Positions 1 to 8,934 of a DNA stretch of 64,000 nt are shown one piece after another. The notes beneath the pieces were generated by a model. The model was not told the origin of the DNA and did not search any database. It saw nothing but the letters and a program-made list of their open reading frames with translations. The stretch's first letter is position 1. Every line of letters begins with the position of its first letter. Position numbers and translations under genes: made by a program. The stretch spans positions 124,001 to 188,000 of the forward strand of contig NZ_JASZYT010000004.1 of the NCBI RefSeq assembly GCF_030316765.1. Direction: 5' to 3'. This stretch comes from Variovorax saccharolyticus (GTDB taxonomy: Bacteria; Pseudomonadota; Gammaproteobacteria; Burkholderiales; Burkholderiaceae_C).

Positions 1-522
1 CTGGTCGGCTTCTCGCACGAGCAGGTGGGCCTGGCCACGGCGCAGTTCCTGCATCGCAAGGGCTACCGCCGCCCGGCGATCGTCACCGGCGACGACCGCC
101 GCGCGCACCTGCGGCGCGCCGGTTTCGAGCAGGCCTGGAAGGCGCTCGGCGGCGCAGCCGTGCCGGTGCGCGACGTGCCGGCGCCGACGACGCTCGGCAG
201 CGGTCGCGCCGCCCTGTCCGAACTGCTCGCCTCCGACGCCGGCATCGACGTCGTCGCCTGCAGCTCGGATGCGCTGGCGCACGGCGTCATCACCGAAGCG
301 CAGGCGCGCGGCTTGCGGGTGCCGCAGGACGTGGGCGTCATGGGATTCGGCGACCTGGCCTTCGCGCAGCACGCGCATCCGGCGATCACGACCGTGCGCA
401 TCGACGGCACCGCCATCGGCCGGCAGGCGGCGCGCTTCATCGTCGAGCGCGCCGAAGGCCGGCCGGTCGAGCACAAGGTGCTGGACCTCGGCTTTTCCCT
501 GATCGAACGCGCCAGCGCCTGA
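1..522 (+). CDS. LacI/GntR-type transcriptional regulator, C-terminal part
   Basis: The reading frame is open from the first base and ends at 522, so the N-terminal DNA-binding domain lies outside the window. What remains is the C-terminal half of the periplasmic-binding-protein-like effector domain of the LacI family. It resembles gluconate-type GntR: a CSSD segment followed by an 'ARGLRVPQDVGVMGFGD' stretch, then the usual 'ITTVRIDGTAIGRQAA' helix. The family binds a sugar or sugar acid and releases operator DNA. It lies 84 bases upstream of a sugar-acid dehydratase on the same strand, and a LacI-type palindrome lies in that gap, so it probably controls the following operon. The ligand is inferred only from context. 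Confidence 0.85.
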   Translation: MVGFSHEQVGLATAQFLHRKGYRRPAIVTGDDRRAHLRRAGFEQAWKALGGAAVPVRDVPAPTTLGSGRAALSELLASDAGIDVVACSSDALAHGVITEAQARGLRVPQDVGVMGFGDLAFAQHAHPAITTVRIDGTAIGRQAARFIVERAEGRPVEHKVLDLGFSLIERASA

Positions 523-565
523 CTTACCCGGTTGACGGCCGTCGTCGATCCTGCTTATGATCGAA

Positions 566-579
566 TGACAGCGCTAACA
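566..579. promoter_or_regulatory. LacI-family operator candidate
   Basis: TGACAGCGCTAACA is an imperfect palindrome centred on AGCGCT, the core commonly bound by LacI/GntR-type repressors. It lies between the regulator gene and the dehydratase, 28 bases before the chosen ATG at 607. Its position argues against the alternative TTG start at 532, which would put the operator inside the coding region. Confidence 0.5.
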
Positions 580-606
580 TTTCTGGCGCAATTCGCGAGA
601 CAAGCC

Positions 607-2358
607 ATGACCGAACGCAAGAAGAAGCCCGAAGACCTCCGCTCCCACCGCTGGTACGGCGTGAAGGACCTGCGCAGCTTCGGCCACCGCTCGCGCACCG
701 CGCAGATGGGCTTCAGCCGCGCCGACTACCTCGGCAAGCCGGTCATCGCGATCCTCAACACATGGAGCGACATGAACTCCTGCCACACGCACTTCAAGCA
801 GCGCGTGGAGGAGGTCAAGCGCGGCGTCTGGCAGGCCGGCGGCTTCCCGGTCGAGATCCCGGCGATGAGCCTCGGCGAGGCCTTCCAGAAGCCGACCACC
901 ATGCTCTATCGCAACCTGCTGGCGATGGAGGCCGAGGAGCTGATCCGCTCCTATCCGGCCGACGGCGTGGTGCTCATGGGCGGCTGCGACAAGACCACGC
1001 CGGGCCTGGTCATGGGCGCGCTGGCGATGAACCTGCCGACCATCTTCGTGCCGGCCGGCCCGATGCTGCGCGGCGACTACCGGGGCCAGGTGCTGGGCTC
1101 GGGCTCCGACAGCTGGAAGTACTGGGCCGAACTGCGCGCCGGCAACATCAGCGAGGGCGACTGGCAGGAAGTCGAGGACGGCATCGCCCGGTCGGCCGGC
1201 ACCTGCATGACGATGGGCACCGCCAGCACCATGACCAGCGCCGCCGAAGTGCTCGGCCTCACGCTGCCGGGCGCCTCGTCGATTCCCGCGGTCGACTCGC
1301 GCCACGCCATGATGGCCACGCACACCGGCCGCCGCATCGTCGACATGGTGTGGGAGGACCTCAAGCCGCTGGACTTCCTCACGGCGAGCTCTTTCGACAA
1401 CGCGGTCACGGCCGTGCTGGGCCTGGGCGGATCGACCAATGCCATCGTCCACCTGATCGCGATGGCGCGCCGCGCCGGCGTGCCGCTCGACCTGGCGCGC
1501 TTCGACGAACTGGCGCGCGGCACGCCGGTCATCGCCAACCTGCGGCCCGGCGGCAAGTACCTGATGGAGGACTTCTATTACGCCGGCGGCCTGCGCGCCT
1601 TCCTGAAGGAGATGGGCCCGCTGATCGACGGCAGCCAGCGCACCTGCAACGGCCAGACCCTGGGCCGGAACATCGAGGATGCCCAGACCTTCAATGCCGA
1701 CGTGATCCGGCCGCGCAGCGAGGCGCTGCTCGAGGGCGGAGGCCTCGCGGTGCTGCGCGGCAACCTGGCGCCGGCCGGCGCGGTGATCAAGCCCGCCGCC
1801 ATGGAGCCCCACCTGCGCCGCCACACCGGCCCGGCCCTGGTCTTCAGCAACTACGACGACCTGGCCGCCCGCATCGATGCGCCCGACCTGCCGGTCACCA
1901 AGGACAGCGTCATCGTGCTGCAGAGCGCCGGCCCGCAAGGCGCGCCCGGCATGCCCGAGTGGGGCCAGTTGCCGATCCCGCAGAAGCTGCTCAAGCAAGG
2001 CGTGCGCGACATGGTGCGCATCAGCGACGCGCGCATGAGCGGCACCAGCTACGGCGCCTGCGTGCTGCATGTCACGCCCGAGTCGCACGTGGGCGGGCCG
2101 CTGGCGCTGGTGCGCGACGGCGACCTGGTCACGCTCGACGTCGACGCGCGCCGCATCGACATGGCGGTGAGCGACGAGGAACTCGAGCGCCGCCGCGCCG
2201 AATGGCGCAAGCCGATCCCGAAGTTCAGCCGCGGCTACGGCGTGATGTTCCTCAAGCATGTGCAGCAGGCCGACACCGGCTGCGACTTCGACTTCCTCGC
2301 ACCCGACTACGCCGGCGAAGAGATCGGCAGCGGCAAGGGCGAGCCCGAGATCCACTGA
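607..2358 (+). CDS. L-arabinonate-type sugar-acid dehydratase (IlvD/Edd family)
   Basis: A 583-residue member of the IlvD/Edd [2Fe-2S] dehydratases, which convert an aldonic acid to its 2-keto-3-deoxy derivative. Cluster-ligand cysteines are at 59 ([10 protein letters not shown]), 127 (GGCDKTTPG) and 200 (AGTCMTMG). This spacing, and the N-terminal RSHRWYG...[13 protein letters not shown], match the L-arabinonate dehydratase subgroup, whose members also act on D-fuconate or D-galactonate. The ATG at 607 gives the family's normal N-terminus; the in-frame TTG at 532 would add 25 residues of unrelated sequence and cover the operator. It heads a run of Bug receptors and sugar-acid enzymes. The exact sugar acid is not determined. 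Confidence 0.88.
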   Translation: MTERKKKPEDLRSHRWYGVKDLRSFGHRSRTAQMGFSRADYLGKPVIAILNTWSDMNSCHTHFKQRVEEVKRGVWQAGGFPVEIPAMSLGEAFQKPTTMLYRNLLAMEAEELIRSYPADGVVLMGGCDKTTPGLVMGALAMNLPTIFVPAGPMLRGDYRGQVLGSGSDSWKYWAELRAGNISEGDWQEVEDGIARSAGTCMTMGTASTMTSAAEVLGLTLPGASSIPAVDSRHAMMATHTGRRIVDMVWEDLKPLDFLTASSFDNAVTAVLGLGGSTNAIVHLIAMARRAGVPLDLARFDELARGTPVIANLRPGGKYLMEDFYYAGGLRAFLKEMGPLIDGSQRTCNGQTLGRNIEDAQTFNADVIRPRSEALLEGGGLAVLRGNLAPAGAVIKPAAMEPHLRRHTGPALVFSNYDDLAARIDAPDLPVTKDSVIVLQSAGPQGAPGMPEWGQLPIPQKLLKQGVRDMVRISDARMSGTSYGACVLHVTPESHVGGPLALVRDGDLVTLDVDARRIDMAVSDEELERRRAEWRKPIPKFSRGYGVMFLKHVQQADTGCDFDFLAPDYAGEEIGSGKGEPEIH

Positions 2359-2378
2359 AGACCACCAGAGACCAAGGA

Positions 2379-3404
2379 ATGAAGCACATGGAGACAACCC
2401 ACATCACGCGCCGCGCACCGGGCCGCCCGCTGGCCGGCATCGCCGCCTGCATCGCGCTGGCCGTCGTGCCGCTGCTGCCGACGGCGGCCGCCGCCCAGGC
2501 ACCGGCGGCCTGGCCGACCCGGCCGGTCAGCTTCGTCGTTCCCTTCTCGCCCGGCGGCGGCACCGACATCGCGGCGCGCCTGCTGGCCGTTCGGCTGGGC
2601 CAGAAGTGGGGCCAGTCGGTGGTGGTGGACAACCGCACCGGCGCCGGCGGGCTGGTGGGTGCCGAGCTGGTGGCCAAGGCCAAGCCCGACGGCTACACCC
2701 TGCTGATCGGCAATGTGGGTACGCAGTCGATCAACCCCTCGCTCTACAAGATGCCCTACGACGCCGACCGCGCCTTCGCGCCGGTGTCGCTGTTCGCCGA
2801 GCTGCCTTTCGCCTTCGTGGTCAATCCGGCCGTGCCGGCCAAGACGCCGAAGGAACTGATCGCGCTGGCCCAGGCCACGCCGGGCAAGTACACCTATGCC
2901 AGTTCGGGCAGCGGCGGCTCGCCGCATCTCACGGCCGAGATCTTCCAGCAGGCCGCGGGCGTGAACCTCGTGCACGTCCCCTACAAGGGCGGCGGTCCGG
3001 CGATGGCCGACCTGATGGCGGGCCATGTCGACATGCTGTTCGCATCGATCCTCGAAACCTCGGGCTACGTGAAGAGCGGCAAGCTGCGCGCGCTGGCCGT
3101 GACCAGCGCGCAGCGCTCGCCCGCGATGCCCGAGGTGCCCACGCTGGCCGAGCTCGGCGTGGCCAACGCCGAGTCGGGCTCGTGGGTCGCGCTGCTGGCG
3201 CCGGCCGGCACGCCGCAGGCCCTGGTCGACCGCATCGCGGCCGACGTGAAGGAAGTCGTGGCCACCGAGGACATGCGCCGGGCCCTGATCGCGCAGGGCG
3301 CCACGCCTCGCGGCAGCACGCCGGCCGAGCTGCAGAAGACCATCGACGCCGACAAGCAGCGCTATGGCCAGGTGATCAAGGTTCGCGGAGTGAAGGTCGA
3401 ATGA
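2379..3404 (+). CDS. Bug-family (TctC) periplasmic solute receptor
   Basis: A 341-residue secreted receptor. The signal peptide has a basic start, a hydrophobic stretch and an AAAAQA-type cleavage region near residue 40. The mature part carries the Bug signatures: a carboxylate-binding loop PFSPGGGTD, then VVVDNRTGAGG, KPDGYTLL and the second loop VPYKGGGPAM. Bug proteins bind carboxylates and amides in the periplasm, classically for TctAB transport. An AAGGA ribosome site precedes the ATG at 2379; an in-frame ATG at 2388 is possible. The stop overlaps the start of a second Bug gene by four bases, so the two are translationally coupled. Confidence 0.92.
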   Translation: MKHMETTHITRRAPGRPLAGIAACIALAVVPLLPTAAAAQAPAAWPTRPVSFVVPFSPGGGTDIAARLLAVRLGQKWGQSVVVDNRTGAGGLVGAELVAKAKPDGYTLLIGNVGTQSINPSLYKMPYDADRAFAPVSLFAELPFAFVVNPAVPAKTPKELIALAQATPGKYTYASSGSGGSPHLTAEIFQQAAGVNLVHVPYKGGGPAMADLMAGHVDMLFASILETSGYVKSGKLRALAVTSAQRSPAMPEVPTLAELGVANAESGSWVALLAPAGTPQALVDRIAADVKEVVATEDMRRALIAQGATPRGSTPAELQKTIDADKQRYGQVIKVRGVKVE

Positions 3405-4405
3405 AGGCCGGGCAATGCTCTGCGGGCCGCCGCGCGCTGCTGCGCGCCGCTGCGGCATCGACGCTGCTGCCCGCGTCGCTGTTGTCGATGGCGCAGGGCG
3501 AGCCGTGGCCCAGCCGGCCGATCACCTACGTCGTGCCGTTCACGCCCGGCGGCTCGACCGACGTCATCGGCCGCCTGATCGCACAGAAGCTCGGCGAGCT
3601 GCTCGGCCAGCCGGTGGTGGTCGACAACAAGCCCGGCGCCGCGGGTGCGGTCGGCGCCGCCTATGCCGCCAAGGCCAAGCCCGACGGCTACACCCTGTTC
3701 GGCGGCACCATCAGCACGCATGCGATCAACGCCAGCCTGTACAAGAACCTGCCCTACGACCCGGTGAAGGATTTCGACCCGATCTCGCTCGTGGCCTTCC
3801 TGCCGAACGTGCTCATCGTCGACCCGGCGCTCGGCGTCGACTCGGTGGCCGAGCTGGTCGCGCTGCTCAGGAAGGAGCCGTCCAGGCGCAGCTTCGCGTC
3901 CTCCGGCGCCGGCACCTCGACCCACCTCGCGGGCGAGATGCTCGGCGACATGATCGGCGTCAAGCTCACGCACATCCCGTACAAGGGAACGCCGCCGGCG
4001 ATGCTCGACGTCTCGTCCGGGCAGGTCACTTTCATGTTCGACCAGCTCACCGCGGCGCTGCCGCTGGTGCAGGCGGGCAAGCTCAAGCTGCTGGCGGTGA
4101 CCAGCGCCAGGCGCATGGCGCTGGCACCGGCGCTGCCGACCATGCAGGAGGCCGGCGTGCCGGGCTTCGAGATGGCGTCGTGGCAGGCGGTGTATGCGCC
4201 CAGGGGCTTGCCGGCACCGGTCGGCCAGCGCCTCGCGACGGAGATCCGCAAGATCCTCCTCAGCCCCGAGGTGAAGGACAAGCTCAGCAACCAGCTCGGC
4301 ATGGAGGTGGTGGCCGGATCGCCCGCCGAACTCGCCGCCCTGATGCAAAAGGAAATCCCGCGCTGGGGCGAACTGGTCCGCAAGTCGGGCGCCAGCGCGA
4401 ACTGA
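3401..4405 (+). CDS. Bug-family periplasmic solute receptor, coupled to the preceding one
   Basis: A 334-residue paralogue of the gene before it, starting inside that gene's stop (ATGA overlap). The N-terminus has a twin-arginine-like GRRALLRA ahead of the hydrophobic core, so export by Tat rather than Sec is possible. Binding loops PFTPGGSTD and IPYKGTPPAM are intact. Two consecutive, clearly non-identical Bug genes imply two ligands or a binder/sensor split. No permease is adjacent. An RraA-like gene follows after 27 bases. Confidence 0.92.
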   Translation: MKAGQCSAGRRALLRAAAASTLLPASLLSMAQGEPWPSRPITYVVPFTPGGSTDVIGRLIAQKLGELLGQPVVVDNKPGAAGAVGAAYAAKAKPDGYTLFGGTISTHAINASLYKNLPYDPVKDFDPISLVAFLPNVLIVDPALGVDSVAELVALLRKEPSRRSFASSGAGTSTHLAGEMLGDMIGVKLTHIPYKGTPPAMLDVSSGQVTFMFDQLTAALPLVQAGKLKLLAVTSARRMALAPALPTMQEAGVPGFEMASWQAVYAPRGLPAPVGQRLATEIRKILLSPEVKDKLSNQLGMEVVAGSPAELAALMQKEIPRWGELVRKSGASAN

Positions 4406-4432
4406 CTCCCTCCCTTCATCCCCTACCCGACC

Positions 4433-5173
4433 ATGACCGACATCCCCACCCCCCTCTCCGAAGAAGCCCGCGAGCGCCTGCGCCACGTGAGCGTCGCCAC
4501 GCTGTGCACGCAGCTCTTCAAGCGCGGCTTTCGCAATGTCTACCTGCAGCATGTGAAGCGCCTCACCAGGCCGACCGCAGGCAACCTGGTCGGCCCGGCC
4601 TTCACCATGCGCAACATCCCGGCGCGCGAGGACATCGACCAGATCAGCGCCTTCGACGATCCGAACCATCCGCAGCGCAAGGGCATCGAGAGCGTGCCGC
4701 CCGGCCATGTGCTGGTGATCGACTGCCGCGGCGAGACGCGCGTCGCCTCGGGCGGCCAGATCCTCACGACGCGGCTCAAGGTGCGCGGTGCCGCGGGCCT
4801 GGTGTCCGACGGCCCGGTGCGCGACAGCGGCCCGATCTCGCAGATGGACTTCCCGGTGTACTGCGCCGGCGGCAGCGCGCCGCTGAACCTGATCCACCAC
4901 CACGCGATCGACCTCGATGTGCCGATCGGCTGCGGCGGCGTGCCGGTGTACCCGGGCGACGTGATGGTCGGCGACGACGAAGGCGTGGTCGTCATTCCGC
5001 ACCACCTCGCCGAAGAAGTCTCGCGCGATGCCGTCGAGCAGGAAAAGATGGAGGCCTTCATCCTGCAGCGCATCGAGGGCGGCGCGAAGCTGGCCGGCAC
5101 CTACCCGCCGAACGCCGACACGCGCGCCGCCTACGAGGCCTGGCGCAACGAGCAGGACGCCGCCGGGCGCTGA
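4433..5173 (+). CDS. RraA-like protein (HMG/CHA aldolase superfamily)
   Basis: A 246-residue RraA-fold protein. Family members outside the RNase E inhibitor group are metal-dependent class II aldolases that cleave 4-hydroxy-4-methyl-2-oxoglutarate or related 2-keto acids to pyruvate. The SDGPVRDSGPI segment holds the conserved Arg130-Asp131 pair that binds metal and substrate in those aldolases. The acidic residue expected shortly after that pair appears replaced by proline (P134), so aldolase activity is uncertain. Sitting between Bug receptors and downstream of a sugar-acid dehydratase, it is a candidate for cleaving the 2-keto-3-deoxy product. That role is inference. Confidence 0.8.
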   Translation: MTDIPTPLSEEARERLRHVSVATLCTQLFKRGFRNVYLQHVKRLTRPTAGNLVGPAFTMRNIPAREDIDQISAFDDPNHPQRKGIESVPPGHVLVIDCRGETRVASGGQILTTRLKVRGAAGLVSDGPVRDSGPISQMDFPVYCAGGSAPLNLIHHHAIDLDVPIGCGGVPVYPGDVMVGDDEGVVVIPHHLAEEVSRDAVEQEKMEAFILQRIEGGAKLAGTYPPNADTRAAYEAWRNEQDAAGR

Positions 5174-5201
5174 ATCGCACCCTCACGCACGAAAGACCAC
5201 C

Positions 5202-6179
5202 ATGCACCGCAGAACCTTCGCCGCCACCGCGGCCCTGCTCGCGTTCGCCGGCGCGCTGCCGGCCGTGCCGGCACTGGCGCAGAATTTCCCGACCAAGTCG
5301 ATCACGATCGTCGTGCCCGCCTCGCCCGGCGGCGCCATCGACCTGGCGGCGCGCCTGATCGGGCAGAAGCTCACCGAGGCCTGGGGCCAGCCGGTGGTCA
5401 TCGACAACCGGGCCGGCGCGACCGGCATCATCGGCACCGACCTGGTGGCCAAGAGCCCGCCCGACGGCCACATGCTGGCGCTGGTTGCGAGCAGCCACGC
5501 GATCAACCCGAGCATGGTGAGCAAGCTGCCCTTCGACACCGTGAAGAGCTTCGAGCCGGTGGCGCTCACGCACGTGGTGCCGCTGGTGCTGATCGTCTCG
5601 CCCGAGCTGCCCGTGAAGTCGGTCAAGGAGCTGATCGCCTACGGCAAGGCCAACCCGGGCAAGCTGACCTTCGCGTCGAGCGGCAACGGCGGCGCGCCGC
5701 ACTTCTCGGGCGAACTCTTCAAGTCGATGGCCGGCCTGCAGATGACGCACATCCCCTACAAGGGCAGCACGCTGGCGCATCCCGACCTGATCAGCGGACG
5801 TACCTCGCTGATGTTCGACACCGTGGCCGCGGCCAACGTGCAGATCAAGGCCGGCCGCCTGCGGGCGCTGGCGGTGACGACGACCCGGCGTTCGTCGGTG
5901 CTGCCCGACGTGCCGACGATGCAGGAGGCCGGCGTGCCCGGCTACGAGACCAGCACCTGGGGCGGCCTGCTGGCGCCGGCCGGCACGCCCAAGGCCACGG
6001 TCGCCAGGCTCAATGCCGAGGTCAACCGGATTCTCGCGCTGCCCGAGGTGCGCAAGACGCTGCAGGACAACGGCATCGAGCCGGGCAGCGGCACGCCCCA
6101 GCAGTTCGGCGACTTCATCGGCACCGAGATGCTGAAGTGGTCGAAGGTCGCCAAGGATGCAGGCATCCAGCCCGAATGA
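5202..6179 (+). CDS. Bug-family periplasmic solute receptor
   Basis: A 325-residue receptor, the third Bug gene of this block. It begins MHRRTFAATAALL, a short signal peptide with a twin-arginine flavour, and is probably cleaved after PALAQ. The loops PASPGGAID and IPYKGSTLAH replace the usual PFxPGGxxD and YKGGGPA residues, which suggests a different ligand from its two neighbours. The start lies 28 bases after the RraA-like gene. The stop overlaps or abuts the following dehydrogenase start, so the run from 607 to 7129 behaves as one operon. Confidence 0.92.
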   Translation: MHRRTFAATAALLAFAGALPAVPALAQNFPTKSITIVVPASPGGAIDLAARLIGQKLTEAWGQPVVIDNRAGATGIIGTDLVAKSPPDGHMLALVASSHAINPSMVSKLPFDTVKSFEPVALTHVVPLVLIVSPELPVKSVKELIAYGKANPGKLTFASSGNGGAPHFSGELFKSMAGLQMTHIPYKGSTLAHPDLISGRTSLMFDTVAAANVQIKAGRLRALAVTTTRRSSVLPDVPTMQEAGVPGYETSTWGGLLAPAGTPKATVARLNAEVNRILALPEVRKTLQDNGIEPGSGTPQQFGDFIGTEMLKWSKVAKDAGIQPE

Positions 6180-6187
6180 AGACACCA

Positions 6188-7129
6188 ATGAAAACTCCAC
6201 GCATTCTCCAGGTTGGCCCGCTGCTGCCCGCGCTCGAGGCGCGCCTGGCCCAGACCTACGATGTCCATAAACTGCACGAGGAGGCCGACGCCAAGGCCTT
6301 CCTGGCCGCACATGGCGCCGGCTTCGTCGGCGTTGCCACCTCGGCGCGCTTCGGTGCCGACGCGGCGCTGATCGCCGCGCTGCCGGATCTGAAAGTGATC
6401 TCCAGCTTCGGCGTCGGCCTCGATGCCATCGACCTCGATGCGGCCCGCGCCCGCGGCATCGCGGTCGGCTACACGCCGGACGTGCTCAACGACTGCGTGG
6501 CCGACACCGCCTTCGCGCTGGTGATGGACGTGGCGAGGCGCTTCACCGCGTCGGACCGTTTCGTGCGCAGCGGTGGCTGGCTGAAGGGCCAGTTCCCGCT
6601 GGCCACCAAGGTGTCGGGCAAGCGGCTGGGCATCCTCGGCATGGGGCGCATCGGGCGCGTGATCGCGCGCCGTGCCTCCGGCTTCGACATGGCGGTGCGC
6701 TATCACAACCGCAAGCCGCTGACCGACGTGGACCACGGCTACGCCGCCACGCTCGAGGAGCTCGCCGAGTGGTCGGACTTCCTGGTGATCGCCAGCGCCG
6801 GCGGTGCCGAGACGCGTGGCCTGGTGTCGCGCGAGATCCTCGATGCGCTGGGGCCGCAGGGCTACCTGATCAACATCTCGCGCGGCACGGTGGTCGACGA
6901 GCAGGCGCTGGTCGATGCGCTGACCAGCGGCCGCATCGCGGGCGCGGGCCTCGACGTGTTCGAGCACGAGCCGAAGGTGCCGCAGGCCTTGCTCGCGATG
7001 GACAACGTCGTGCTGCTGCCGCACCTGGCGAGCAACACGCACGAGACGCGCGCGGCGATGGGACAGCGGGTGGAAGACAACCTGGCGGCCTTCTTCGCCG
7101 GCCGGCCGCTGGTGAGCGCGGCGGGTTAG
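6188..7129 (+). CDS. D-2-hydroxyacid dehydrogenase (glyoxylate/hydroxypyruvate-reductase-like)
   Basis: A 313-residue NAD(P)-dependent D-isomer-specific 2-hydroxyacid dehydrogenase. It has a Rossmann loop GMGRIG at 151-156 and the catalytic triad Arg232 (NISRGT), Glu261 (FEHEP) and His279 (LPHLASN). It interconverts 2-keto and D-2-hydroxy acids in the cytoplasm. Near the basic end of strand B the YHNRKP motif favours NADP(H). GAAGA lies just before the ATG at 6188; an ATG at 6176 that overlaps the previous stop would add four residues (MKTP repeated). As the last gene of the sugar-acid block it could reduce glyoxylate, hydroxypyruvate or another keto acid released upstream. Confidence 0.88.
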   Translation: MKTPRILQVGPLLPALEARLAQTYDVHKLHEEADAKAFLAAHGAGFVGVATSARFGADAALIAALPDLKVISSFGVGLDAIDLDAARARGIAVGYTPDVLNDCVADTAFALVMDVARRFTASDRFVRSGGWLKGQFPLATKVSGKRLGILGMGRIGRVIARRASGFDMAVRYHNRKPLTDVDHGYAATLEELAEWSDFLVIASAGGAETRGLVSREILDALGPQGYLINISRGTVVDEQALVDALTSGRIAGAGLDVFEHEPKVPQALLAMDNVVLLPHLASNTHETRAAMGQRVEDNLAAFFAGRPLVSAAG

Positions 7130-7171
7130 GGCGGCTGGGCCCTCGACGGCACCGGCGGGAGCTCGTCGAAC

Positions 7172-7741
7172 TCAGGACTCCGCATCCCTGGAACCACGCC
7201 GCTGCAGTGCGTGCGGATGGTGACGGGTCAGGTGATCGCGGGTGGCCGCCTCGACCGCCGGCAGGTTCTCGTGCAGGCGGCGCAGCAGGTCGAGCAGCAG
7301 CTTGCGCTCGGCTGCCGACAGAACCGACATGAAGACGCGCTCGCGCTCCATCGCGATGTCCCGGATCTGGTCGTGCATGGCGCGGCCCGAGGGCGTCAGC
7401 GTCGCGATGCGGGCGCGGCCGTCCTGGGGATCGAGGGCGAGTTCGATGAAGCCGCGCGCCTGCATGCTCTTGAAGCACCGGCTCATCGAGGCCTTGTCCA
7501 TGCCGATGACGCCGCAGGCCTTCTGCGCCGAGATCGAACCCTCGATCGCCAGCAGCACCAGGACGCGCCAGCTCTCGATGCCGACATCGAATGCGGCGAG
7601 GTAGGCCTGGGAGGCCCCGCTCGACAGCTTGTTGGCGATCCAGGTGAGGTAGGCGGGGGCGTAGTTGTCGAGATTGATCACGTCACCTGCGGCCGCCTTC
7701 GAGGCGGTCTTGCGCGCGGCTGTGGTTTGGGTACGGGGCAT
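7172..7741 (-). CDS. MarR-family transcriptional regulator
   Basis: A 189-residue winged-helix protein starting at 7741 (MPRTQTTAARK). The basic N-terminal tail of about 25 residues is followed by the MarR dimerisation and DNA-binding region: 'IGMDKASMSRCFKSM' is the recognition helix and 'DPQDGRARIATLT' the wing. It is the last gene of a long minus-strand run that starts with an ABC receptor at 14439 and includes a Rieske oxygenase. MarR proteins in such loci respond to aromatic acids. The open frame extends upstream to 7891, but that extension runs into the oxygenase C-terminus and has no family resemblance. Confidence 0.85.
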   Translation of the reverse strand: MPRTQTTAARKTASKAAAGDVINLDNYAPAYLTWIANKLSSGASQAYLAAFDVGIESWRVLVLLAIEGSISAQKACGVIGMDKASMSRCFKSMQARGFIELALDPQDGRARIATLTPSGRAMHDQIRDIAMERERVFMSVLSAAERKLLLDLLRRLHENLPAVEAATRDHLTRHHPHALQRRGSRDAES

Positions 7742-7805
7742 CGGAAGAGGGCCAGAGTTGCTGGCGCCACTGTAGCTCCCCCGCGAGGTCCGTTCCATTG
7801 CGGAT

Positions 7806-8903
7806 CTAGGAATCGGCCGCTTCCGCAGCCGCTTGCTTCCTGAGAAGCTCGCCAACGATGCGCCGGGCGCGGTTGGCCCCCGCATCGACATGGATGTCGA
7901 TCCAGTTCGCCTTGTCGCCGAACGCCAGCATGTTCCGGTACTGGGCCTCGATGATGGTGCGGTCCTCGTCGAAGGTGAACGCGGTCTGCTGGATCACGGC
8001 GTCGATGTTGTCCGGCATGTCGGGGTGCTTGGTGCTGGACATGCTCCAGAAGTAGTGGCACGTTTCCTCGGTCTCGGGCGTGATGCCGTGAAAGCCGCGC
8101 ATGTGGAAGCCGCCGCGGTCGGGGTCGTCGATCGCGTCCGTGCCCGGCTCCACCGCGCCGGTCCAGATCCGCAGGTGGGTCAGGTCGAACTCGATCTCCT
8201 GCCAGCGTTCGCATTTCTCGCCGAAGGGCCAGGCGGCGCGGTAGGTCGGCGGCGGCGACGAATCCGGCATCAGGCGAACGACCTTGACCCGGTCGCCTTC
8301 GGAGCTCACCTTCATCGGGGCGTTCATGTGCAGCCTGGCGTCCCCGCCGATGGTCTGCAGATGCACATAGCCCAGGTGGCTCAGGTCGAGCAGGTTGTCG
8401 TGGATCAGCTGCCAGGGCGACCGGTAGTGGTAGTTGCCGCTGCCGAACTTGTAGCGGGGGTCATCGTGGAACGGGTAGTCGGGCGCCGGGCGGGTCGGCT
8501 CGGCGTCCTCGTCGCGTGCCATCCAGATCCAGATGATCTGGTTCTTCTCGACCACCGGGTAGGCCTTGACCCTGGCCTTGGACGGGATGCGCTCCTGCCC
8601 GGGAATCTCGATGCATTGGCCGTTCGGCGCGTAGAGCAGGCCGTGATAGCCGCATCGCACGCCTGCGCCCTCGACCGTCCCGCACGACAGTGGCAACGAG
8701 CGGTGGCAGCACCGGTCCTCCAGCGCCGCCACCTGTCCCGCCCCGGTGCGAAACAGCACGACCTTCCGATTGAGGAAGGTCCGTGCGATCGGCTTGTCGG
8801 CGAGTTCGGACGAGAAGCCGGCGACGTACCACTGGTCGAGCGGAAAGCGGTGGCTGTCGGCGTCGGAACCGACGTTCTTGATCGGGATGCAGGTCGTGGT
8901 CAT
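7806..8903 (-). CDS. Rieske oxygenase subunit, vanillate O-demethylase-like
   Basis: A 365-residue terminal oxygenase. The Rieske [2Fe-2S] ligands are Cys65-x-His67 and Cys84-x2-His87 (RCGYHG). The mononuclear iron site is N170...D173...H176...H181 in DNLLDLSHLGYVH. The length and single-subunit layout fit the VanA/dicamba-demethylase group, which removes methyl groups from methoxylated aromatic acids or hydroxylates them. Its electron donor is the reductase immediately upstream (start 9891). Both belong to the minus-strand operon led by the Liv-type importer, so the substrate is probably an imported aromatic acid. The compound itself cannot be named from sequence. Confidence 0.88.
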   Translation of the reverse strand: MTTTCIPIKNVGSDADSHRFPLDQWYVAGFSSELADKPIARTFLNRKVVLFRTGAGQVAALEDRCCHRSLPLSCGTVEGAGVRCGYHGLLYAPNGQCIEIPGQERIPSKARVKAYPVVEKNQIIWIWMARDEDAEPTRPAPDYPFHDDPRYKFGSGNYHYRSPWQLIHDNLLDLSHLGYVHLQTIGGDARLHMNAPMKVSSEGDRVKVVRLMPDSSPPPTYRAAWPFGEKCERWQEIEFDLTHLRIWTGAVEPGTDAIDDPDRGGFHMRGFHGITPETEETCHYFWSMSSTKHPDMPDNIDAVIQQTAFTFDEDRTIIEAQYRNMLAFGDKANWIDIHVDAGANRARRIVGELLRKQAAAEAADS

Positions 8904-8934
8904 TGGGAGATCTCCTTGGATGGGAAGGGGCGGC

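Noticed and set aside
574..2397. 607-codon open frame antisense to the dehydratase
   Set aside because: It mirrors the codon pattern of a high-G+C gene, is rich in Ala, Arg and His, and has no family resemblance. The same holds for many other long antisense frames here.
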